Source: Limnoperna fortunei
Taxonomy: Eukaryota; Mollusca; Bivalvia; Mytilida; Modiolidae
Length of the DNA: 64,000 nt
Direction: 5' to 3'
Assembly (NCBI GenBank): GCA_944474755.1
Contig: OX104117.1
Location: forward strand, 80,080,926-80,144,925
Shown: positions 1 through 12,600 of the stretch, one piece after another
Position numbering within the stretch: the first letter of the stretch is position 1
Layout: each line of letters opens with the position of its first letter
The notes under the pieces: model-generated
Seen by the model: only the letters and a program-made list of their open reading frames with translations
What the model was told of the DNA's origin: nothing
Database searches by the model: none
Translations under genes and position numbers: made by a program

Positions 1-301
1 GTTCATATGTGTGAACCAGTTTTGTCAGATTTGTGAACTACTTTTATTTTACATATTTAAAACTTTAAATTTTCCACCATGAAACTTCAATTTTCTTTTC
101 ACAAGTCCATTACATACTACACATGTACTTGATGTTCCTTTATGGCCTATAAGAGACAACACTTTTCCATACAAAACCTATGGAAAATCAAGAGAAACCT
201 TTTTCCTGCCAAATTTTCAATCACTTATATCTAAAGTGCATTGACCTTCAATATATTTGCTAGTTTTGTTCCAGTAACAAAGTCCTTAACAGTGTAAATT
301 T

Positions 302-355
302 TTCTAATTATCATGTCCTGAATATAGCTGAAATATTGCTTGCTGGTCGTAAAGC

Positions 356-388
<33 letters not shown>

Positions 389-390
389 CA
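302..390 (+). mobile_element. SINE 3' remnant with (TCAA)n tail
   Basis: TGAATATAGCTGAAATATTGC followed by a seven-copy TCAA run resembles the 3' end of the tRNA-headed SINE at 11857. The 5' part is missing or unrecognisable. Confidence 0.5.
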
Positions 391-490
391 AATTGAAAAA
401 ACTAATTAAAATCCTTGTTATTCTGAAAACTGTCCAGCAGCTATCCTTAATTTTGTAGTATAATTTTCAGTTCTTTTGATTGTTTCACAG

Positions 491-670
491 GTGACAATAT
501 CTGCTAAAGATGGTGGTACGCCTCAAAACGTTGCTACAACAACAGTTACTGTCAACGTAATCAGAAACACAGCTCCATTTTTCAACCCAACATCTAAATC
601 CATAGATGTCAACACTAATACACCAACAGGGGTAATAGGAACATACACTGCTACTGATAATGATGCTAGG
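491..670 (+). CDS. Cadherin gene exon 1 (A type, 60 codons)
   Basis: First exon visible in the window; the gene starts upstream. It follows a TTTCACAG acceptor and ends before GTGAGT. It reads VTISAKDGGTP, then the linker VNVIRNTAPFF, then the start of the next repeat ending TATDNDAR. The strand-A glutamate is replaced (NTNTPTGV). Confidence 0.9.
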
Positions 671-3600
671 GTGAGTCAGTCAGTTAGAGATGTTATGTAT
701 TAAGGTTTTCACATCGTACATCTTGAAACTCTTCTTGTTGATGGTATGGGTACAAAACATGTGCATAAATTCAACCTAACTTACCCGTTGGAAGAGGACA
801 AATGTGTCATTTTTAATTATTTCCCTTCTCATCCATGTATAATGTTGTTCTTTTTTTGTAAGTAAGGTTTTGAAACCTTGATGTTCATTGAACACTGCAG
901 CAGTCTTTGTTGCACTGAATGCTTGGCATTGCATTCAGCCATGTAATACTGGTAACCAATGACTGGTTTACTCAGATCTCAGAAAGCATAAATTGTGGAG
1001 TTGGACAAAGACTGTAATTTTGTATACAAACAACATAGTTCACCTAATATATCACAATGCATAACAATTCCCTGGTACTGTAAAAGTTATATATACATCT
1101 GTTTAGTAGTGATATAAAAACATTTACTCGTGTTTTCAGACTGAATTTAACACCCTAACATACTCACTGGTACCTGACAACAGAGTTCCCAATCACTTCC
1201 AAGTAGATAATGGTGGTGTTATACGACTTCAGAGCAGTTTGTTACAAGACACATCAGAGAGATATATTGTAAGTAGATAATGGTGGTGTTATACGACTCC
1301 AGAGCAGTTTGTTACAAGACACGTCAGAGAGATATATTGTAAGTAGATAATGGTGGTGTTATATGACTCCAGAGCAGTTTGTTACAAGACACATCTGAGA
1401 GATATATTGTAAGTAGATAATGGTGGTGTTATACGACTCCAGAGCAGTTTGTTACAAGACACGTCAGAGAGATATATTGTAAGTAGATAATGGTGGTGTT
1501 ATACGACTTCAAAGCAGTTTGTTACAAGACACGTCAGAGAGATATATTGTAAGTAGATAATGGTGGTGTTATATGACTCCAGAGCAGTTTGTTACAAGAC
1601 ACATCAGAGAGATATATTGTAAGTAGATAATGGTGGTGTTATACGACTTCAAAGCAGTTTGTTACAAGACACATCTGAGAGATATATTGTAAGTAGATAA
1701 TGGTGGTGTTATACGACTCCAGAGCAGTTTGTTACAAGACACATCAGAGAGATATATTGTAAGTAGATAATGGTGGTGTTATACGACTTCAGAGCAGTTT
1801 GTTACAAGACACATCAGAGAGATATATTGTAAGTAGATAATGGTGGTGTTATACGACTCCAGAGCAGTTTGTTACAAGACATGTCAGAGAGATATATTGT
1901 AAGTAGATAATGGTGGTGTTATATGACTCCAGAGCAGTTTGTTACAAGACATGTCAGAGAGATATATTGTAAGTAGATAATGGTGGTGTTATATGACTTC
2001 AAAGCAGTTTGTTACAAGACACATCTGAGAGATATATTGTAAGTAGATAATGGTGGTGTTATATGACTTCAAAGCAGTTTGTTACAAGAAACATCAGAGA
2101 GATATATTGTAAGTAGATAATGGTGGTGTTATACGACTCCAGAGCAGTTTGTTACAAGACACGTCAGAGAGATATATTGTAAGTAGATAATGGTGGTGTT
2201 ATACGACTCCAGAGCAGTTTGTTACAAGACACATCAGAGAGATATATTGTAAGTAGATAATGGTGGTGTTATACGACTCCAAAGCAACTCCAAAGCAGTT
2301 TGTTACAAGACACATCAGAGAGATATATTGTAATTAGATAATGGTGGTGTTATACGACTCCAAAGCAGTTTGTTACAAGACACATCAGAGAGATATAATG
2401 TATGTAGATAATGGTGGTGTTATACGACTTCAGAGCAGTTTGTTACAAGACATGTCAGAGAGATATATTGTAAGTAGATAATGGTGGTGTTATATGACTT
2501 CAGTGCAGTTTGTTACAAGACACATCTGAGAGATATATTGTAAGTAGATAATGGTGGTGTTATACGACTCCAGAGCAGTTTGTTACAAGACACATCAGAG
2601 AGATATATTGTAAGTAGATAATGGTGGTGTTATATGACTCCAGAGCAGTTTGTTACAAGACATGTCAGAGAGATATATTGTAAGTAGATAATGGTGGTGT
2701 TATATGACTTCAAAGCAGTTTGTTACAAGACACATCTGAGAGATATATTGTAAGTAGATAATGGTGGTGTTATATGACTTCAAAGCAGTTTGTTACAAGA
2801 AACATCAGAGAGATATATTGTAAGTAGATAATGGTGGTGTTATACGACTCCAGAGCAGTTTGTTACAAGACACGTCAGAGAGATATATTGTAAGTAGATA
2901 ATGGTGGTGTTATACGACTCCAGAGCAGTTTGTTACAAGACACATCAGAGAGATATATTGTAAGTAGATAATGGTGGTGTTATACGACTCCAAAGCAACT
3001 CCAAAGCAGTTTGTTACAAGACACATCAGAGAGATATATTGTAATTAGATAATGGTGGTGTTATACGACTCCAAAGCAGTTTGTTACAAGACACATCAGA
3101 GAGATATAATGTATGTAGATAATGGTGGTGTTATACGACTTCAGAGCAGTTTGTTACAAGACATGTCAGAGAGATATATTGTAAGTAGATAATGGTGGTG
3201 TTATATGACTTCAGTGCAGTTTGTTACAAGACACATCTGAGAGATATATTGTAAGTAGATAATGGTGGTGTTATACGACTCCAGAGCAGTTTGTTACAAG
3301 ACACATCAGAGAGATATATTGTAAGTAGATAATGGTGGTGTTATACGACTCCAAAGCAACTCCAAAGCAGTTTGTTACAAGACACATCAGAGAGATATAT
3401 TGTAAGTAGATAATGGTGGTGTTATATGACTTCAAAGCAGTTTGTTACAAGACACATCAGAGAGATATATTGTATGTAGATAATGGTGGTGTTATACGAC
3501 TTCAGAGCAGTTTGTTACAAGACATGTCAGAGAGATATATTGTAAGTAGATAATGGTGGTGTTATACGACTTCAGAGCAGTTTGTTACAAGACACATCAG

Positions 3601-6600
3601 AGAGATATATTGTAAGTAGATAATGGTGGTGTTATACGACTCCAGAGCAGTTTGTTACAAGACACATCAGAGAGATATATTGTAAGTAGATAATGGTGGT
3701 GTTATACGACTCCAAAGCAACTCCAAAGCAGTTTGTTACAAGACACATCAGAGAGATATATTGTAAGTAGATAATGGTGGTGTTATATGACTTCAAAGCA
3801 GTTTGTTACAAGACACATCAGAGAGATATATTGTATGTAGATAATGGTGGTGTTATACGACTTCAGAGCAGTTTGTTACAAGACATGTCAGAGAGATATA
3901 TTGTAAGTAGATAATGGTGGTGTTATATGACTCCAGAGCAGTTTGTTACAAGACATGTCAGAGAGATATATTGTAAGTAGATAATGGTGGTGTTATATGA
4001 CTCCAAAGCAACTCCAAAGCAGTTTGTTACAAGACACATCAGAGAGATATATTGTAAGTAGATAATGGTGGTGTTATACGACTCCAGAGCAGTTTGTTAC
4101 AAGACACATCAGAGAGATATATTGTAAGTAGATAATGGTGGTGTTATATGACTCCAGAGCAGTTTGTTACAAGACATGTCAGAGAGATATATTGTAAGTA
4201 GATAATGGTGGTGTTATATGACTCCAAAGCAACTCCAAAGCAGTTTGTTACAAGACACATCAGAGAGATATATTGTAAGTAGATAATGGTGGTGTTATAT
4301 GACTTCAAAGCAGTTTGTTACAAGACACATCAGAGAGATATATTGTAAGTAGATAATGGTGGTGTTATACGACTCCAGAGCAGTTTGTTACAAGACACAT
4401 CAGAGAGATATATTGTAAGTAGATAATGGTGGTGTTATACGACTCCAGAGCAGTTTGTTACAAGACACATCAGAGAGATATATTGTAAGTAGATAATGGT
4501 GGTGTTATACGACTCCAAAGCAACTCCAAAGCAGTTTGTTACAAGACACATCAGAGAGATATATTGTAAGTAGATAATGGTGGTGTTATACGACTCCAAA
4601 GCAGTTTGTTACAAGACACATCAGAGAGATATATTGTATGTAGATAATGGTGGTGTTATACGACTTCAGAGCAGTTTGTTACAAGACATGTCAGAGAGAT
4701 ATATTGTAAGTAGATAATGGTGGTGTTATATGACTTCAGAGCAGTTTGTTACAAGACACATCTGAGAGATATATTGTAAGTAGATAATGGTGGTGTTATA
4801 CGACTCCAGAGCAGTTTGTTACAAGACACATCAGAGAGATATATTGTAAGTAGATAATGGTGGTGTTATATGACTTCAAAGCAGTTTGTTACAAGACACA
4901 TCAGAGAGATATATTGTATGTAGATAATGGTGGTGTTATACGACTTCAGAGCAGTTTGTTACAAGACATGTCAGAGAGATATATTGTAAGTAGATAATGG
5001 TGGTGTTATATGACTCCAAAGCAACTCCAAAGCAGTTTGTTACAAGACACATCAGAGAGATATATTGTAAGTAGATAATGGTGGTGTTATACGACTCCAG
5101 AGCAGTTTGTTACAAGACACATCAGAGAGATATATTGTATGTAGATAATGGTGGTGTTATACGACTTCAGAGCAGTTTGTTACAAGACATGTCAGAGAGA
5201 TATATTGTAAGTAACACATTTATGAAAAATATAGTTTACAGGTTTTAATTTACATGTACCATCAATCACCCATTCTTACTACATTAATTATCCTACCAGA
5301 TGGACCAATTTGTATTACTGTAAATGTGGACATTTTTAGCTGGTTTTTAAGCAAAGATCTATGTCTGAGTCATGAATATTAACCCTGAACAAAAAACGTT
5401 GACAGGCAAATAAAGAAAATAAGCCCCAGCACTAGGGATGTTTATAGAACTGTAATGACGTGTTTAGGGTAGAGTTAAATCACACAAATCCTTCTATAAG
5501 CATCTATAACGGTGATGATAAGTATAAATTTGTATCAGTATGAAGTTCTAGAAAAATACACCATAATTATTTATTTACAATAATTATTGTGTTGTAATCA
5601 TTGTTTTCCAGGTGACTATAATTGCAAGGGATCCTCCTGGTTTGAGTGCGACAGGAACGCTGACAATTAACGTTGCCCGTAATCTGTTTATCCCAGAATG
5701 GGTTCTGGTTAACGGACAAGCTGCCATTACAGTCACAATAATTGAGACGAAACCACTTCTGCAGTCAGTGGCTACGATACGGGCAACTGATGCTGATCAA
5801 CAGGTAGGAAACAAATTCAGGCTCAGTAATTCTGCAATCAGTGGCTACGATACGGGCAACTGATGCTGATCAACAGGTAGGAAACAAATTCAGGCTCAGT
5901 AATTCTGCAAATGTACAAGGGATGAAGTCATCATGTTGATAACTGTTGAGGTTTTTTTCACCTTACTTTAACAATTTTGGCCACATTAATTTACTGTTCA
6001 CATTTAAAATTTGTTAGATATTCACTGAATTCATCTTATTTAGATTTAAATGGATTTCAGTTGAAATGAATATGAAGTAAAGACTATTTAAGGACTCTGA
6101 ATTTACTCATACAGTAACCATAATTGTCATGGGTACAGAGCATTGTCATAAATACAACTTGTTACCCATTACTAAAAGTGTTTGTGTCATCTGTTATTAC
6201 CTCCCTTTAATAAATCAAATACTTATGATGACTTATAATTATTTCTAAAAGTGTTTGTGTCATCGTTTATTACCTCCCTTTATTTAATCAAATACTTATG
6301 ATTACTTATAATTATTTTGCAGACTCCTTACAACACTCTGACTTACACAATTGTAGGAAATACTCAAGCTCAGCAGTATTTCAGGGGAGTTAAGCAGGGC
6401 AGCAATCAAGAATTCGACTTACAACTTACAAGGTCTCCAGCAGACGACCCAAGCATTAGCTCATTTACTGTAGGTTATGTTATAATATTATATTGTACAC
6501 ATTTATTGAGTTGTGTAAGGTTTAATGCCACTTTCAGCCATTTTTAACTTTATTGTGGCATCCAACTTTTACTTGGAATAGGAAGCCTGAGTAAAACCCC

Positions 6601-9600
6601 CAAAGTATGGTTACAATAAAGAGATTTTTGTTTTTAATTATGTCTTCAGTAACTAAATCAGTGGTTTCATTATTATTTCTTGGCATACAGCTTATATCCA
6701 TGGATTTTATGCGGATAGACAAAAAATCCAAGTTTCAGTCCTGAACCAATAGTTTATGGATGACGTGGGGGTAGACAAACCACAAGTTTCAGTTTCCTGT
6801 GTTTCTCTTATAGGTGCTTAGAATAGAATGATAAAATTATGTATTAGCACAGTAACCAATCTGGAAATGGGTTGTATATGTACATTGTGTTACTGTTGGA
6901 ATATAGAGTTTTCTAAATCATAGTGTCATAAATTTAAACACTTATAAAGTTATATTAAAATTGTTCCTCCTGAAGGGTAGGGATTCTTACAGGGTATTCC
7001 AGGTTCCATCTCCAGTAAACATGTCAGGAAACAGCTGCAAAATTAATGAAAGTTGCTTAAAACTCTCCAACAAATACATAAGTGTTTATTTAAATGGCAG
7101 CTGTTAATTTTTGAAAGAAAAAAAAATTTAAATGCTGATTCATTTGAAGTTTTGCTTTTTAGCTCACCTGACCCTTTGGGTCAGGTGAGCTATTGTTATC
7201 ACTTTGCGTCCGTCGGCGTCGTCGGCGGCGGCGGCGGCGTCTGTAAACTTTTTACATTTTAATCTTCTTCTCTGAAACCACTTGGCCAATTGAAACCAAA
7301 CTTGGCCATAATGTTCATTGGATGGACCTTTACAAAGTTTGTGTTTTTTATTTTGATTGGTAAACCAATATGGCCGCCACCTCAAGACTTAGTTTAACAT
7401 AGGACCCTATGGGAAAAAAGTTAAAAAGGGCTTCTTCTCTGAAACCGTTTAACCAATCAAAACAAAACTTACTAGCAATATTGTTTAGATGGTCCTCTAT
7501 AAAGTTTGTGTTTTAGATGGGAATTGGAAATTCAAAATGGCCGCCACTGCAGGACTTAGTTTAACATAGAACCCTATGGGAAAAATTTTTAAAAGGCTTC
7601 TTCTCTGAAACCGGTTAATCAATGGAAACAAAAACTTACTAGCAATATTGTTTGGATGGTCCTCTATAAAGTTTGTGTTTTTTATGGCAATTGGAAATTC
7701 AAAATGGCTGCCACCGCAGGACTTAATTTAACATAGGACCCTATGGGAAAAAGTTTGAAAGGCTTCTTTTCTGAAACCGGCCAACCAATGGAAACAAAAC
7801 TTACTAGCAATATTGTTTGGATGGTCCTCTATAAAGTTAATGTTTTTTATCCCAATCTGATATTCAAAATGGCCACCACCGCAGGACTTAGTTTAACATT
7901 GGACCCTATGGGAAAAAGGTTAAAAAGGGCTTCTTCTCTGAAACCGGTTAACCAATCATAACAAAACTTACTAGCAATATTGTTTGGATGGTCCTTTATA
8001 AAGTTTATGATTTTTATGCCAACTGGAAATTCAAAATGGCCGCTACCGCAGGACTTAGTTTAACGTAGGTCCCTATGGGAAAAAGTTTTTAAAGGCTTCT
8101 TCTCTGAAACCGGTTAATCAATGGAAACAAAAACTTACTAGCAATATTGTTTGGATGGTCCTCTATAAAGTTTGTTTTTTATGGCAATTGGAAATTCAAA
8201 ATGGCTGCTACCGCAGGACTTTTTTTAACATACGACCCTATGGGAAAAAGTTTTTAAAGGCTTCTTCTCTGAAACCGGTTAATCAATGGAAACAAAAACT
8301 TACTAGCAATATTGTTTGGATGGTCCTTTATAAAGTTTATGTTTTTTATGGCAATTGGAAATTCAAAATGGCCACCTCCCCCGCAGGACTTAGTTTAACA
8401 TAGGACCCTATGGGCAAATAAAAAAAATCTCTATACAACTGGTTAACCAATGAAACAAAGCTTTCTAGTAATATTGTTTGGATGGTCCTATTTAAAGTTT
8501 ATTGAAAATTACAGGACTTACTTTAACATCAGGGAAATGCCATCTTCATTGCCTATAAAATCAGGTGAGCGATACAGGCTCTTAAGAGCCTCTGGTTTTT
8601 ATTAGATTACAGTCGCTGTTCAAGATGGGGCCACTCCTCCTGGACAAGCCACACGAAACTTTGTTGTCACAGTGAATGTGGACAGAAACCTACAACCGCC
8701 AATCTTCTTCAACCAGACATACTATAAAGAAATCAGAGAAGATCTTGCTGTCAGTCAAGAGGTCCTCACTGTCTCTGCTAGTGATGCAGACACAACGGTA
8801 TGGATGTGTTGAGTGTTCTACCTTATCTGATCTTAAAAAAAGTATAAACCTATCTTTTAATCTAGAGTTCGAAAAATGTCTCTTAACATGTGTTTCCAAT
8901 TTTGTTTGGAAGAAAATGTAATGGTTGGATTAGAATTGTCTCTACTTACCTAGTTTGAGAGCATGTGTTGAAGTGTTTTGAGCTGTTTGCCATTATATGT
9001 CAAGCTTTTCATGTATCAAAGTATTTTGAGATTATGTGTCTATCTGTTTTGCATCATATGTAAAGATATTTTGAGATCATGTGTCTATCTGTTGTGCATC
9101 ATATGTAAAGATATTTTGAGATCATGTGTCTATCTGTTTTGCATCATATGTAAAGATATTTTGAGATCATGTGTCTATCTGTTTTGCATCATATGTAAAG
9201 ATATTTTGAGATCATGTGTCTATCTGTTTTGCATCATATGTAAAGATATTTTGAGATCATGTGTCTATCTGTTTTGCATCATATGTAAAGATATTTTGAG
9301 ATCATGTGTCTATCTGTTTTGCATCATATGTAAAGATATTTTGAGATCATGTGTCTATCTGTTTTGCATCATATGTAAAGATATTTTGAGATCATGTGTC
9401 TATCTGTTTTGCATCATATGTAAAGATATTTTGAGATCATGTGTCTATCTGTTTTGCATCATATGTAAAGATATTTTGAGATCATGTGTCTATCTGTTTT
9501 GCATCATATGTAAAGATATTTTGAGATCATGTGTCTATCTGTTTTGCATCATATGTAAAGATATTTTGAGATCATGTGTCTATCTGTTTTGCATCATATG

Positions 9601-12600
9601 TAAAGATATTTTGAGATCATGTGTCTATCTGTTTTGCATCATATGTAAAGATATTTTGAGATCATGTGTCTATCTGTTTTGCATCATATGTAAAGATATT
9701 TTGAGATCATGTGTCTATCTGTTTTGCATCATATGTAAAGATATTTTGAGATCATGTGTCTAGTTAATTTTAGATAATGTATCTTGCTGTTTCATCTGTT
9801 TTATTCACTGCCTGTTTACTATATTGTTTACTTATCAATACTTTTATATTTCAGAGTGCTTTCAAACAAATAACATATTCAATAGCTTCAAGTAGTGCCC
9901 AGGGAGTGGACACATATTTCAGCATAGTGCCCTCAACAGGGCAGATCAATGTCAAGGCTCCTCTGACAGGCAGTAACACTGTGTATTACAATGTATGTAT
10001 TAAAAGTTATTTGAATTGATCATTGTGGGCATTGGTTATATATGAATATTTCCTTTCCTATATCTTGTTTATTGGCACACTTCTATAAATGTAATACAGG
10101 AAATTCCAGAAATATTTACATAGAAAAAATTTCATTCAAGAAAATATGTTTGTTGACAAGGTAGTCAGTAATATTCATATTATTTACAACTGATGTATCA
10201 GAATTATTTAAGTGCAGTTATTTTGTCTTTTTTATTACTCTGCTTACCAGATTGTCATTTAATGACACTTGTACAATTAAAAGTGTTTGATATTAAAAAT
10301 ACTATTGTAAGATTTTTCTAATAATGTATGTAATTTAAATTAAATATTTATAAAAAAAATACAGTTCATCTACTACCTTGTACTTTTGTCTATTTTCAAA
10401 ATTTATTGTAATTTCTTTTTGTTTTCAGTTCATTGCCCAAGCAACAGACGGATCAAGAACGACAAATGCCTATGTGACTATTAAAGTCTTGCGTAACCTG
10501 AATCGACCATCTTTTACAGTAACAGGATACACTGCCACCATCTTGGAAACACAGCCTGTTGATGTGCCAATATCTCTTAATCAAAACTTTGCTGTTACAG
10601 ATTCGGATAGATTACCTCCTAACACTGTTGTAAACTTCCGTCTGCTAGATAACACAAAACATTTCCAAGTCTCAGCTACTGGAGATGTCAGCGTAAAGAA
10701 CCCTCTGGTGACAAGTGATCCAAAGTCTACAACTTATCAGGTAATATCCTGTACCAAACATTTTTTTTAAAAGTTTTTACATTTTATTATTATACATGTG
10801 TACCACCATTTTGGCTTTACTTTACTTAATAGTCAGAACTATTGGTAGAACTGGACTACTGGTATTGTAGGTTATTTTTTTTTACCAAATTGTTGTATAG
10901 TATTACTAATTATTTTCATTTGATAATTAACCTCTCGATCCATATTTTTCAGCTTACAGTTCAGGCCTATGACCTTGGTGACCCTAGTCAGACCAGTACT
11001 AATAATGCTGTGGTCACTATCACTGTCATAAGAAACCAGCAACCAAGGATTACTGCACAGACTATCAGTCCTATCCCAGAGACAACACCTGTGTCCTCTA
11101 CACCACTGTTCACTGTACAGGCCACTGATCCTGACACGAGGGTAAGCATAGTCAATACTGACCCTAACACCAGGGTAAACATAGTTAATATCGACCCTAA
11201 CACCAGGGTAAGCATAGTTAATACAGACCCTAAGCCCAGGGTAAGCATAGCTAAAACTGACTCTAATACCAGGGTAAGCATATTATATATTGACCCTAAC
11301 ATCAAGTTAAGTCTAGTTAATACTGACCCTGACACCAGGGTAAACATAGTTAATACTGACCTAAACACCCGGTTAAGCCTAGTTAATACTACCTCTAAAA
11401 CCAGGGTAGGCGAAGATAAATATTGACAGACACCAGGGTAAGCATAGTCAATACTGACCCTTACACCAGGGTAAGCATAGTTAATACTGACCCTAACACC
11501 AGGGTAGGCATTGTTAATAATTACCCTAACACCAGGACAAGACTAGTCAATACTGACTCTTACACCAGGGTACGCATAGTTAATACTGACCCTTACACCA
11601 GGGTAAGCATAGTTAATACTTACCCTAAGACAATGGTAAGCATAGTTATTACTGACCCTAACACCAGGGTAAACATAGTTATTACTGACCCTAACACCAG
11701 GGTAGGCATTGTTAATAATTACCCTAACACCAGGGCAAGACTAGTCAATACTGACTCTTACACCAGGGTACGCATAGTTAATACTGACCCTTACACCAGG
11801 GTAGGCATTGTTAATACTTACCCTAACACCACGGCAAGACTAGTCAATACTGACCTGGGGCCTCGGTGGCCGAGTGGTCAAGGTAGTTCATCTACCATTG
11901 ATCACGTGGTCTGTCAACACTGAGATTGCGGGTTCGATTCTCACTGCAGGCAGGGTGTACTCGACTCCAATCTTAATTGACAAGGATTACCAGTTTTCCT
12001 ACCGCAGGTCGGGGGTTCTCTCCGGGTACTCCGGCTTCCTCCCCCAATAAAAACTGGACGCCATGAAATAGCTGAAAAATTGCTGAAAGTGGCGTTAAAA
12101 CACCATTCAAACAAACAAACAATCAATACTGACCTAAACACCTGGTTAAGCCTAGGGTAACAATATTTTTAACTTAGGAAAAGTATGCAAAGTTGGGTAG
12201 ATATAGATTATTTAGTATTTTGTAACAACTATGATCTTTCTACCGCTTTGTGAAGTCTACAAGAGATCTTTTTCATGCTAGTAGCATGACATTCTCAGTA
12301 CACTTTACCCATTGTGGTCCCCAGTGTTCTGTATTATTACCTGACAATCTCCCTTTCCAAAGAGAGTTCTTCCCTATCTGCCACCTGGGGATCCACCAAG
12401 CAGCTCTGTGCGTCAAGCCCTGGGTATGCTTCCCAGTACTCTGGGTAAAATATATTGTTCATAGATAGGTTGTGTAGTTATATTTACTGACTGAGATTAT
12501 TTTCAATTTTACAATTTAATTTTATAACTTAAAGTTAATTTTTGAGTTTCCAGCATAAAATATTTACTTGAATGTCAAAATAAATTGGTTAACATCTTTA

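Noticed and set aside
1201..5213. CRISPR-like array or coding repeat
   Set aside because: Units are directly adjacent with no unique spacers, in a eukaryotic intron. The 70-bp period and in-frame stops exclude coding.
7053..8403. Several small open frames on both strands
   Set aside because: They lie in the core repeats of the non-autonomous element and resemble one another only because the repeats do.
8978..9763. Open frame of 261 codons of a 15-residue repeat
   Set aside because: It is the 45-bp minisatellite read in an open frame. It has no splice link to the cadherin exons and no family resemblance.
10988..11368. Minus-strand open frame opposite exon 8 and its array
   Set aside because: It is a shadow of the plus-strand coding exon and of a repeat whose period is a multiple of three.
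11423..11923. Open frame of 166 codons (TDPNTR repeats)
   Set aside because: It is the out-of-frame continuation of the 33-bp donor array, running into the SINE.
11857..11945. A tRNA gene
   Set aside because: A and B boxes are present, but the sequence continues into a SINE body that recurs at 26294 without the head, and the acceptor stem does not pair well.
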